A stretch of DNA of 5,709 nucleotides, from contig JAJNBR010000200.1 of assembly GCA_021156265.1 (NCBI GenBank), positions 1 to 5,709 of the forward strand, given 5' to 3'. A model generated the notes under the pieces. The model was not told the DNA's origin, did no database searches, and saw only the letters and a program-made list of their open reading frames with translations. A program made the translations under genes and the position numbers. Shown here one piece after another: positions 1-5,709 of this stretch (within the stretch, counting starts at the first letter, position 1; each line of letters opens with the position of its first letter). This DNA comes from Flavipsychrobacter sp. (lineage in GTDB: Bacteria > Bacteroidota > Bacteroidia > Chitinophagales > Chitinophagaceae).

Positions 1-818
1 TAGATCTCTTCGGCATCGGCCCAGCGCATAATGGAAGTGTATATCTGCAGGGCAGGCACGATCACATCGGCACGGTCGCTGCGAAGATGGTAAATATGCT
101 TGCGCTCTTCAACCGTATTGCAGCTAAGTTCTTTGTAATAGTCTTTCAGAAGTTCCAGAGGCAGCGGCTTGCCTTCTTTGCGCTTGGAGATAGAAAAGAT
201 CTTGTTGATGTTGCCACCGCTACCAATGGCCTCTATTGGCTGGTAGTCTTTTACATTGGTTTTGATGAACCATTTCATATGCTCCCAGTGTTCTTCCGTC
301 ACTTTGTTGTGCAGCAGGCGTATGGTGCCGATGTTGAATGATTCCTTAAAAACAACCTGGTTGTTAGCGAATAGGGTAACTTCTGTACTGCCACCCCCCA
401 CGTCTATATACATGTACGACTTTTCAGCGTTCAGGTTTTCGGCGATATGGGTTTCGTAGATGATATTGGCTTCTTCCTGCCCGGTGATGATGCTGATCGT
501 TATGCCTGTTTCGCGTTTGATCTCTTCCAGTATCTGTGGTCCGTTCACTGCGTCGCGCATGGCAGATGTAGCGCAGGCCTTTAAACCTTCTACGCCATAA
601 ATATCCATCAGCAATTTGTAGGTCTTGATAGTGTTAACCAGCTTACGCTTTTTCTCCTCGGAGATGGCACCTTTGTCGAACACATCGAAGCCGAGGCGCA
701 ACGGGATGCGCAACAGGTTAAGCTTGGTAAAATCGACAGAACCGTCTGTATAAATTTCGGCTTCAGTGATAAGTAAGCGGGCAGCGTTAGAACCAATATC
801 AATAGCGGCTAGTATCAA
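1..818 (-). CDS. ppx: Ppx/GppA family phosphatase (exopolyphosphatase-like), C-terminus cut by window edge
   Basis: Cytoplasmic enzyme of the actin-like ATPase fold. Family members remove terminal phosphate from polyphosphate or hydrolyse pppGpp; sequence alone does not separate these here. I read 272 residues without a stop. Phosphate-binding loop 1 is DIGSN at residues 7-11, the ITGQEEA segment with the expected catalytic glutamate is at 111-117, DVGGGS is at 139-144, IGSGGN at 198-203 and RADVIVPAL at 249-257. By comparison with the E. coli protein about 30 residues remain if this is the short form; whether an HD-like C-terminal domain follows cannot be seen. The start is TTG at 818-816: an in-frame TAA lies at 833-831, no ATG or GTG occurs between it and the DIGSN motif, and TTG places the motif at residue 7. 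The start overlaps the ppk stop by 4 bp (TTGA), so translation is probably coupled. No Shine-Dalgarno sequence is visible. Confidence 0.93.
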   Translation of the reverse strand, partial: MILAAIDIGSNAARLLITEAEIYTDGSVDFTKLNLLRIPLRLGFDVFDKGAISEEKKRKLVNTIKTYKLLMDIYGVEGLKACATSAMRDAVNGPQILEEIKRETGITISIITGQEEANIIYETHIAENLNAEKSYMYIDVGGGSTEVTLFANNQVVFKESFNIGTIRLLHNKVTEEHWEHMKWFIKTNVKDYQPIEAIGSGGNINKIFSISKRKEGKPLPLELLKDYYKELSCNTVEERKHIYHLRSDRADVIVPALQIYTSIMRWADAEEI

Positions 819-2890
819 TCCGTATAATGTTTACCATGCAAATATCCGTAAATGGCAATTTGCGAGCGAACTTCCGGCTCATTTTTTTCGCGGGGCACGT
901 AATTGTTGGTCTGTTCGTTGTCCAGCAAGCGGCCTTTTACGTTCTCAGCCAGCTGAATGTCCATCATGTCAATGATCTCCTGCTTCAGCTGGGGGTCGTC
1001 TATAGGGCAGGCAGCCTCCACCCTGTGGTCGAGGTTGCGCACCATCCAGTCGGCCGATGAAAGGAAGACCTTAGGATCGCCTTCGTTGTGAAAAATGAAT
1101 ATCCGGCCGTGTTCCAGGTACTCGTCTATAATGCTGACAGCGTACATGTTGTTTTTAAAACCTTTTTGCTGGGTGTAAGCACAGCAGGCTCCGCGAACGA
1201 TAAGCTGTACTTCTACGCCGGCCTTTGCGGCAGCATACAGTTTGTTGATGAACAGCTGGTCTGTCAGGCTGTTGAGTTTGACAAAAATGCGTGCAGGCTT
1301 TTTCCTCTTGGCTGTTTTTATCTCCTTATTTATGAGGTCAATAAATGTTTTGCGCATGGTGACAGGCGATACCGGGAGTGTTTTGCAATTGCGCAACGTT
1401 TCTACGCGTGGCGTAGCCGACTGCAGGAAATTGAAGATGCGGTTGATATCGGCCATTATATTCCGGTTGGAGGTCAGCAGGCAGTGGTCTGCATAATACT
1501 GGGCGGTATTTTCGTTCAGGTTGCCGGTAGATACGAAACCGTATTGTTTGGTTTTGTTCAGCACACGTTTTTTAATGACGCATACTTTGGCGTGCACCTT
1601 CATATTAGGCAGGCCAAGCAATACATTCACGCCTTCTTCTTCCAGCTGCTTCTTCCATCCAAGGTTGGCCTCTTCGTCAAATCGTGCGCGCAGCTCCAGC
1701 ACTACCGTTACCTGCTTGCCGTTACGTACTGCGTTGATGAGGGCGTTGATGACCTTGGAGTTTTTAGCCAGGCGGTACAGGCATATCTTGATGCTTTGCA
1801 CATAAGGGTCTATCGCGGCTTCGCGCAGCAGGTCTATTACCGAGTCGAACGAATGGTAGGGAAAGTTCAGCATCACATCGCGTTCGTCCAGTACATCCAT
1901 GATGCGGCAAGGCTGTCGTAGCACCGGGTGGACCATGGCTTTTTTCCTTGGCTTCAGGTCTGTAAATACCGAAGGGGGAAAATTCATGAAGTCTTTGAAG
2001 TTGTGGATGCGTCCACCGGGTATGAGGTTATCTTTTTTGCTAAGGTTGAGGCGTTTGATCAGGTAGTCGAGCAGGCTGTAATCGATTGAGCGGTCGAAGA
2101 CAAAACGTGTGGCGCGGCCGCGTTTCCTGTTCTTCAAACCTTTTTCAAGTTCTTCGATCACGTTGGTGTTGAGGTCGTTGTCTATTTCCAGTTCGGCGTC
2201 GCGCGTTACTTTTATAATAAATCCCGAAAAGCTGTCGAAGCCGAACGGCGCGAATACATGCGGCAGATTGGCGCGGATGATATCTTCAAGCAGTATGACG
2301 TCCTTGGTGCCATCAACTGACGGTAGTATCACGAAACGCGGTAGTATTTTGGTAGGTATCTCGATCAGCGCATAGCGTTTGATATCGTGGTTCTCGTTGT
2401 CGCCCAGTACGCATGCCAGGTAAATGGACTTGTCCCTGAGCAGGGGCATTTGTTGTATACTTTCCAGCATCAGCGGGATGATCTGCGTACGAACGTTCTC
2501 TTCAAAATACCCGGCAACGAAGTGTTCCTGGGCTTCGGTAAGCTGCTTCTCGTTTTTGATGAAGATGTTTTTTTTCTCCAGCTCGTGTATGATATCGTTA
2601 TAGATAAGATCAAAGGCATTTTGCTGGATGATCACCTGGTGCTGTATCTGGTCGAGAATCTTTTCGGGATTCGCCTCCAGGTGCATGCGAGCGGTTTTGC
2701 CAAGACGCACCATGCGGTGGAGCGTGGCTACCCGTACCCTGAAAAACTCGTCGAGGTTGTTGGAGAAGATGCCAAGGAAACGAAGCCTGTCGTAAAGAGG
2801 GTTAGATGGATCTTCTGCCTCCTGTAATACTCTGCCGTTGAATGATAGCCAGCTGATGTCGCGCGCAATAGTATGTTTCGTAGATTTCAC
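815..2890 (-). CDS. ppk1: Polyphosphate kinase 1 (PPK1)
   Basis: Catalyses reversible transfer of the ATP gamma-phosphate onto polyphosphate. The 691 residues match the usual PPK1 length, and all four domains are present: N-terminal (about 9-115, with SWLSFNGRVLQEA at 13-25), head (about 120-315), and two phospholipase-D-like C domains (about 330-500 and 505-675). The autophosphorylated histidine is H433 in KVHAK (E. coli H435). Metal-binding arginines correspond to R373 and R403. The C2 histidine is H594 in LEHGR (E. coli H592), followed by LSSADWM at 610-616. The residue aligned with E. coli H454 is F452 (YGFVSTGN), so the second classical histidine is absent. The start is GTG at 2890-2888; an in-frame TAA lies just upstream at 2905-2903 and the next Met is residue 60, beyond the conserved N-terminal motif. 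It lies 84 bp after rfaE2 and overlaps ppx by 4 bp, the same ppk-ppx order as in E. coli. Confidence 0.97.
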   Translation of the reverse strand: MKSTKHTIARDISWLSFNGRVLQEAEDPSNPLYDRLRFLGIFSNNLDEFFRVRVATLHRMVRLGKTARMHLEANPEKILDQIQHQVIIQQNAFDLIYNDIIHELEKKNIFIKNEKQLTEAQEHFVAGYFEENVRTQIIPLMLESIQQMPLLRDKSIYLACVLGDNENHDIKRYALIEIPTKILPRFVILPSVDGTKDVILLEDIIRANLPHVFAPFGFDSFSGFIIKVTRDAELEIDNDLNTNVIEELEKGLKNRKRGRATRFVFDRSIDYSLLDYLIKRLNLSKKDNLIPGGRIHNFKDFMNFPPSVFTDLKPRKKAMVHPVLRQPCRIMDVLDERDVMLNFPYHSFDSVIDLLREAAIDPYVQSIKICLYRLAKNSKVINALINAVRNGKQVTVVLELRARFDEEANLGWKKQLEEEGVNVLLGLPNMKVHAKVCVIKKRVLNKTKQYGFVSTGNLNENTAQYYADHCLLTSNRNIMADINRIFNFLQSATPRVETLRNCKTLPVSPVTMRKTFIDLINKEIKTAKRKKPARIFVKLNSLTDQLFINKLYAAAKAGVEVQLIVRGACCAYTQQKGFKNNMYAVSIIDEYLEHGRIFIFHNEGDPKVFLSSADWMVRNLDHRVEAACPIDDPQLKQEIIDMMDIQLAENVKGRLLDNEQTNNYVPREKNEPEVRSQIAIYGYLHGKHYTD

Positions 2891-2917
2891 CCGGGTCTTA
2901 ATTTAAAAACAGCAAGG

Positions 2918-2925
2918 CAAAGCTA
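2918..2925 (-). promoter_or_regulatory. Possible -7 element of a ppk promoter
   Basis: Read on the minus strand, TAGCTTTG matches the Bacteroidota -7 consensus TAnnTTTG exactly. It lies in the 84-bp gap between rfaE2 and ppk, 27 bp before the ppk GTG, which would give a leader of roughly 20 nt. No well-placed -33 TTG is present: the nearest TTG triplets are 12 and 27 bp upstream, outside the usual spacing of about 17-23. It may be a weak or regulated promoter, or chance in an A/T-rich gap. Confidence 0.3.
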
Positions 2926-2974
2926 ATTTCCTATTACCAATGGCGTTAGTAACAACGCACAGGAAACGAAAACT

Positions 2975-3469
2975 TTACAATTTCTTAATATTCGCGATCA
3001 GCGAGCTGGTAGAATACCCGTCGACAAAAGGAATGACCTCGACCTGGCCTCCATTCGCCTTCACGTGTTTCGCACCCACAATTGTATCTTCCGTATAGTC
3101 GCCGCCTTTTGCAAGTACGTGAGGATTAACGAGTTTGATAAGACTCTCAGGTGTGTCTTCGTCAAAAAGGCAAACAGCATCTACGCAAAGCAACGAAGCC
3201 AGCTGGAAGGCGCGGTCGTTCTGGTTATTTAGCGGTCGTTCTTCGCCTTTCAGACGTTTTACCGATGCATCGGTATTCACGCCTACGATGAGGATGTTGC
3301 CGAGGTCGGCGGCGCGCGCCAGGTAGTCAAGATGCCCGTGGTGCAGTATGTCGAAACAACCATTGGTGAAAACGATCTTCTTGCCCAAAGTTCGCCACAT
3401 CTGCGCATGGCGACTGACGTTTATATCGTCGGCAAGTATCTTATTCCGGATCCACTCTAGCTTGTGCAT
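2975..3469 (-). CDS. rfaE2: D-glycero-beta-D-manno-heptose 1-phosphate adenylyltransferase, stand-alone domain (RfaE2 type)
   Basis: A nucleotidyltransferase of the HxGH superfamily. The RfaE2 family transfers AMP from ATP to heptose 1-phosphate, giving ADP-heptose for lipopolysaccharide inner core or other heptosylated glycans, in the cytoplasm. The 164 residues carry TNGCFDILHHGH at 35-46 with the HxGH nucleotide-binding motif at 43-46, NTDASVKRLKG at 65-75, KGGDY at 121-125 and the YSTSS segment at 152-156 typical of the family C-terminus. No sugar-kinase (RfaE1/HldA) domain is fused, unlike bifunctional HldE of E. coli, so the kinase must be encoded elsewhere. The ATG at 3469-3467 is supported because KLEWIRNKI (3-11) resembles the usual family N-terminus; it puts the first 29 bp inside the end of the upstream membrane-protein gene. 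A related sugar- or alcohol-phosphate nucleotidyltransferase specificity cannot be excluded. Confidence 0.9.
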   Translation of the reverse strand: MHKLEWIRNKILADDINVSRHAQMWRTLGKKIVFTNGCFDILHHGHLDYLARAADLGNILIVGVNTDASVKRLKGEERPLNNQNDRAFQLASLLCVDAVCLFDEDTPESLIKLVNPHVLAKGGDYTEDTIVGAKHVKANGGQVEVIPFVDGYSTSSLIANIKKL

Positions 3470-4454
3470 GATGGTGGTGATGTTCGTTAGACCTGTTATA
3501 AAAAGGCAGCAGTATCAGCGACCCGATACCCAATATTAAAACTATGCCCGTTTGCGCCAGCCAGGACACCCAGCCGAAGGCTTTGCCATCGGCATCGTCT
3601 ATGTTGTAGAAAACCAGTATCTGGGCTATCAGGGCCGGGTAAGCGCCGAGTCCTCCCGGTGTTACGATCATGCCTATACTGCCAAATATCAACACCACCA
3701 GTGCCGCCAGCAGCGAGAGACCGTCGGTGCCGGGCATGGCCCAGAAACCTAAAACCACCTGCGACCAATAGAGCAGCCAGATGCAGAGCGTATAAACCAG
3801 GAATTCTTTACGCTCTTTCAGCTTGAATATAGCAGCAATGCCATCTTTCATGCCTAATATGAACACGCCTACTTTTGAGTGCTTATCGCGGCGTGCCAGG
3901 AATACCAGGAAAAGAATAAGGGCAGCAAGACCGGTGAGGGCACCAAAGAATAGCACTCGCTTTTCAGCCAGTTGGGCAAACATGGCAGTGGCATAATCGC
4001 CGATCACCGCTGCCTGTAAAACAAACGCAAGGATGGTGACGAGCAAAAGGCAGACCACATCGAATGCGCGTTCAGCCACGATGGTGCCTACCATCTTATC
4101 GGCCGGCACATGCTCGTAACGGGCCAGCACGGTACATTTTGCCACTTCGCCCATGCGGGGCAACAATAAGTTCACCAGGTAACCCAGGAGTACGGCAAGT
4201 GTGACGTTTGTTGTACGCGGCTCAATATGAAGTGGTTTGAGTAAGAGCTTCCACCGGAGCGCGCGAAAAAAGTGGGAAAAGAAACCAAGTACCAGCACAG
4301 GGGCCAACACCCAGAGTCTTGTTTGACGTATAGAAATCATCATGTCGGCCTTGTCTTGCGCAGACATCTGGTCGAACATGCGATAGATGATAAATATACC
4401 CAGGCCAAGGAAAATAACGTACTGTAGAGCAGTGATCAGTGTCCGTTTCTTCAT
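3441..4454 (-). CDS. Flippase-like integral membrane protein (LPG_synthase_TM / UPF0104 family)
   Basis: A 337-residue inner-membrane protein resembling the transmembrane domain of MprF (lysylphosphatidylglycerol synthase/flippase) and AglD-like proteins, without a soluble catalytic domain. I count about nine hydrophobic segments, near residues 7-24, 47-63, 84-98, 123-150, 167-187, 218-240, 246-263, 270-283 and 293-317. Family signatures are RALRWKLLL at 64-72, NLLLPRMGEVAK at 95-106, the ERAFDVVCLL helix at 128-137 and TPGGLGAYPALI at 265-276. The substrate is unknown; moving a lipid or lipid-linked precursor is an inference from relatives. The ATG at 4454 directly precedes a typical N-terminus (MKKRTLITALQYV). 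The protein ends in a hydrophilic tail with five consecutive histidines (325-329). It starts 18 bp after panD and overlaps rfaE2 by 29 bp, so co-transcription with both is likely. Confidence 0.9.
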   Translation of the reverse strand: MKKRTLITALQYVIFLGLGIFIIYRMFDQMSAQDKADMMISIRQTRLWVLAPVLVLGFFSHFFRALRWKLLLKPLHIEPRTTNVTLAVLLGYLVNLLLPRMGEVAKCTVLARYEHVPADKMVGTIVAERAFDVVCLLLVTILAFVLQAAVIGDYATAMFAQLAEKRVLFFGALTGLAALILFLVFLARRDKHSKVGVFILGMKDGIAAIFKLKERKEFLVYTLCIWLLYWSQVVLGFWAMPGTDGLSLLAALVVLIFGSIGMIVTPGGLGAYPALIAQILVFYNIDDADGKAFGWVSWLAQTGIVLILGIGSLILLPFYNRSNEHHHHHAQARVDPE

Positions 4455-4472
4455 CCGGGTAAAGATAACGTA

Positions 4473-4817
4473 TTAGAGCGTATTATCTTCTTTGGGGAAT
4501 ATGACTGCGGGTTTGTATTGCTTAGCTTCTTCGAATTCCATGCTGGCATAAGAGATCACGATGACCGTGTCGCCAACGGTTACTTTGCGTGCAGCAGGGC
4601 CATTGAGGCAGATCATACCTGAGCCGCGCGTGCCACGGATAACATAAGTTTCCAGGCGCTCGCCATTGTCAATATTCAGTACCTGCACCTTCTCATTTTC
4701 TATGATGTTGGCGGCGTCCATGAGGTTCTCATCGATGGTGATACTGCCTATGTAGTGCAGGTTCGCCTCGGTTACTTTTACCCTATGGATCTTTGATTTC
4801 AGTACTTCAATACGCAT
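4473..4817 (-). CDS. panD: Aspartate 1-decarboxylase precursor
   Basis: Pyruvoyl-dependent enzyme that converts L-aspartate to beta-alanine for pantothenate and coenzyme A synthesis; cytoplasmic tetramer. The 114-residue precursor self-cleaves between G24 and S25 (YIGS, 22-25), S25 becoming the pyruvoyl group. Other active-site residues are in their E. coli positions: K9, H11, R54 and Y58. The conserved stretch GSGMICLNGPAAR is at 65-77. I chose the ATG at 4817: it gives the MRIEVLKSKIHRVKVT start of the family and canonical residue numbers. An in-frame ATG at 4853 would add 12 non-conserved residues and would lie upstream of the predicted transcription start. It is the first gene of the minus-strand run. 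panC, often a neighbour of panD, is not in the window. No Shine-Dalgarno sequence is present. Confidence 0.96.
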   Translation of the reverse strand: MRIEVLKSKIHRVKVTEANLHYIGSITIDENLMDAANIIENEKVQVLNIDNGERLETYVIRGTRGSGMICLNGPAARKVTVGDTVIVISYASMEFEEAKQYKPAVIFPKEDNTL

Positions 4818-4823
4818 AGCGGC

Positions 4824-4841
4824 GCAAAGGTACAACTTTGC
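4824..4841. repeat. Short perfect inverted repeat over the panD -7 box
   Basis: GCAAAG (4824-4829) and CTTTGC (4836-4841) are perfect reverse complements separated by 6 bp. The left arm forms most of the panD -7 element read on the minus strand. The symmetry could be an operator for a dimeric regulator or could follow by chance from the TTTG box; no second copy was noticed in the window. Confidence 0.4.
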
Positions 4842-4857
4842 CTGATATACCATCCAA
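4825..4857 (-). promoter_or_regulatory. Predicted panD promoter (Bacteroidota type)
   Basis: On the minus strand TTG (4857-4855) is followed after 22 bp by TACCTTTG (4832-4825), an exact match to the TAnnTTTG -7 consensus with spacing inside the known range. The -7 box ends only 7 bp before the panD ATG, so transcription should start about 0-5 nt upstream of it, giving a leaderless or nearly leaderless mRNA. It probably drives panD, the flippase-like gene and rfaE2. Prediction is from sequence only. Confidence 0.6.
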
Positions 4858-4973
4858 TGGTCTTATAGAGAACCGGCGGGCTATCAGTCAATTAGTTGAA
4901 TGCGATCTTATCGCTGCCTTGTGGGGTGCCCGGTGTTCAGCAAAATCCGTGTAACATTGCAAAAAGTCTTTTT

Positions 4974-5273
4974 GTGAAAACAGAAAAGATACAGCTACTC
5001 CATCCCGAAGGGAAAAATGCACCGGCTATCAGCATGGAAACGTACAAGATATTTGAGCGTGCCATGATTGATGTCTTAAAAGAAAACCAGCCGATAACGT
5101 ATACGGATATCGCCCGGGGAGTGAAGGGCGAGTTCAAAAAGAATAAGGTGGAATTTGCGGGATCGGTTTCGTGGTACAGCGTTTGTGTGAAAAATCACCT
5201 GGAGGCTACAGGCATTATGGAAACCTATATGGAGAAAGGTAAAAAGATGCACGGCCTGAAAAAGATCGCTTAA
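4974..5273 (+). CDS. Uncharacterised small protein resembling DUF6958 family
   Basis: A 99-residue, basic, soluble protein with no signal peptide, membrane segment or cysteine cluster. Family resemblance is from memory of DUF6958 proteins: an N-terminal HPEGKNAPAIS segment (10-20), a helix followed by a possible helix-turn-helix-like stretch (about 22-50, ITYTDIARGV), the FAGSVSWY motif (61-68) and VKNHLEATGIMET (72-84). The pattern would suit a small winged-helix fold, but function is unknown and DNA binding is speculation. I prefer the GTG at 4974, which begins the conserved MKTEKIQLLHPEG segment. An in-frame TTG at 4896 would add 26 non-conserved residues. It is divergent from panD across 156 bp and lies 33 bp before the VOC gene in the same direction, so the two may be co-transcribed. 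No clear promoter or Shine-Dalgarno sequence was found. Confidence 0.82.
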   Translation: MKTEKIQLLHPEGKNAPAISMETYKIFERAMIDVLKENQPITYTDIARGVKGEFKKNKVEFAGSVSWYSVCVKNHLEATGIMETYMEKGKKMHGLKKIA

Positions 5274-5306
5274 CTACTAAACTATAACAACAAAAAAATC
5301 TGCAAC

Positions 5307-5709
5307 ATGGGACAACACTCGATCTACCTGATGTTTAACGGCAACTGCGAAGAAGCACTGAACTTCTACAAAGACAACCTGAATGGCAACATTGAATTTG
5401 TGCAACGGTATGGTGAAGCGCCGATAGAAACTTCTGAAGCTCAAAAAACTAAGATCATGCATGCTTCGCTCGATCTGCAAGGTTTTAAGATCATGGCATC
5501 TGACAGTGATGGCAAACGCAACGTGAGTTTCGGTGATAATTTTTCTATCGCATTGAATTTTAAGTCGGATGGCGACCTGGAACGCGCGTTTAATGCGATG
5601 CAAACCGGCGGGCAGGTAACTATGGCTGTGCAGGATACCTTCTGGGGCGCCAAGTTTGGTATGTGCACAGATAAGTACGGTGTAAACTGGATGTTCAATT
5701 ATGATAAGA
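5307..5709 (+). CDS. PhnB-like VOC (glyoxalase/bleomycin-resistance fold) protein, 3' end cut by window edge
   Basis: 134 codons are open from the ATG at 5307 to the window end with no stop. The sequence follows the PhnB/3-demethylubiquinone-methyltransferase-like branch of the vicinal oxygen chelate superfamily: IYLMFNGNCEEALNFY at 6-21, IMHASLDLQGFKIMASD at 50-66, FGDNFSIALNF at 75-85, and the characteristic end FWGAKFGMCTDKYGVNWMFN at 112-131. Relatives normally stop within a few residues of that last motif, so the gene is almost complete. Known relatives are small cytoplasmic proteins, often dimers, and mostly lack a proven substrate; calling it a glyoxalase or resistance enzyme would be over-reading. 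A histidine at 52 occupies a position often used for metal in VOC proteins, but the full ligand set is not clear. An A-rich leader without a Shine-Dalgarno sequence precedes the start, as is common in Bacteroidota. Confidence 0.9.
   Translation, partial: MGQHSIYLMFNGNCEEALNFYKDNLNGNIEFVQRYGEAPIETSEAQKTKIMHASLDLQGFKIMASDSDGKRNVSFGDNFSIALNFKSDGDLERAFNAMQTGGQVTMAVQDTFWGAKFGMCTDKYGVNWMFNYDK

Noticed and set aside
608..802. 64-codon minus-strand frame overlapping the start of ppx
   Set aside because: It lies in another frame of the same strand as ppx, whose motifs are unambiguous, and shows no domain of its own.
1088..1921. 277-codon open frame on the plus strand opposite ppk
   Set aside because: It is wholly antisense to highly conserved PPK1 coding sequence, has no recognisable domain, and is explained by codon bias of the real gene. 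The other plus-strand frames opposite ppk and ppx are the same kind of shadow.
2934..2952. Imperfect hairpin (TTACTAA / TTGGTAA on the minus strand, 5-nt loop) between rfaE2 and ppk
   Set aside because: The stem is short and A/T-rich with a G-U pair and no following T-tract, so it does not qualify as a terminator.
3441..3482. His5 codons close to a GGATCC site, looking like a vector-derived His tag
   Set aside because: The same bases encode the conserved N-terminus of rfaE2 (KLEWIRNKI) and run without break into genuine coding sequence, so this is native DNA.
4952..4959. TAACATTG as a -7 element for the DUF6958-like gene
   Set aside because: It has one mismatch to TAnnTTTG and no TTG at suitable spacing upstream; the nearest is about 30 bp away.
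4896..4973. Longer N-terminus of the DUF6958-like protein from the TTG at 4896
   Set aside because: The extra 26 residues are rich in Pro, Cys and Gly and unlike the family, whose conserved region begins at the GTG at 4974.
5277..5698. Minus-strand frames opposite the VOC gene
   Set aside because: They are antisense to a clear PhnB-like coding sequence and have no recognisable features.

Overview
The window looks like ordinary chromosomal DNA of a Bacteroidota bacterium, possibly a Chitinophaga-like lineage. The evidence is the gene families, the near absence of Shine-Dalgarno sequences before starts, A/T-rich leaders, and a good match to the Bacteroidota promoter (TTG, then TAnnTTTG) before panD. 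The lineage below phylum is a guess. There are no tRNA or rRNA genes, CRISPR arrays, insertion sequences or clear terminators.

About 85% of the window is a run of five minus-strand genes. In transcription order they are panD (aspartate 1-decarboxylase, 4817-4473), a flippase-like multi-pass membrane protein of the LPG_synthase_TM/UPF0104 type (4454-3441), a stand-alone heptose-1-phosphate adenylyltransferase rfaE2 (3469-2975), polyphosphate kinase ppk1 (2890-815) and a Ppx/GppA phosphatase (818 to the left edge, C-terminus cut off). Spacing is tight: 18 bp, then a 29-bp overlap, then an 84-bp gap, then a 4-bp overlap. The first three are probably one transcript. ppk-ppx is a coupled pair that may be read through from upstream or have its own weak promoter in the 84-bp gap.

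After a 156-bp intergenic region the right end holds two plus-strand genes: a 99-residue protein resembling the uncharacterised DUF6958 family (4974-5273) and a PhnB-like VOC/glyoxalase-fold protein (from 5307, running off the right edge with probably only a few residues missing). Neither the ppx fragment nor the VOC gene is closed inside the window, so ORF calling that needs both ends would miss them.

Functionally, ppk and ppx make and degrade polyphosphate. panD supplies beta-alanine for coenzyme A. rfaE2 activates heptose for lipopolysaccharide or other glycans, and the flippase-like protein suggests an envelope role. I see no convincing undescribed system. The points worth a second look are a TTG-start/TGA-stop overlap linking ppx to ppk, loss of the second classical histidine in PPK1, a natural penta-histidine tail whose last codon contains the rfaE2 start, a near-leaderless panD promoter overlapping a palindrome, and the uncharacterised DUF6958-VOC pair.
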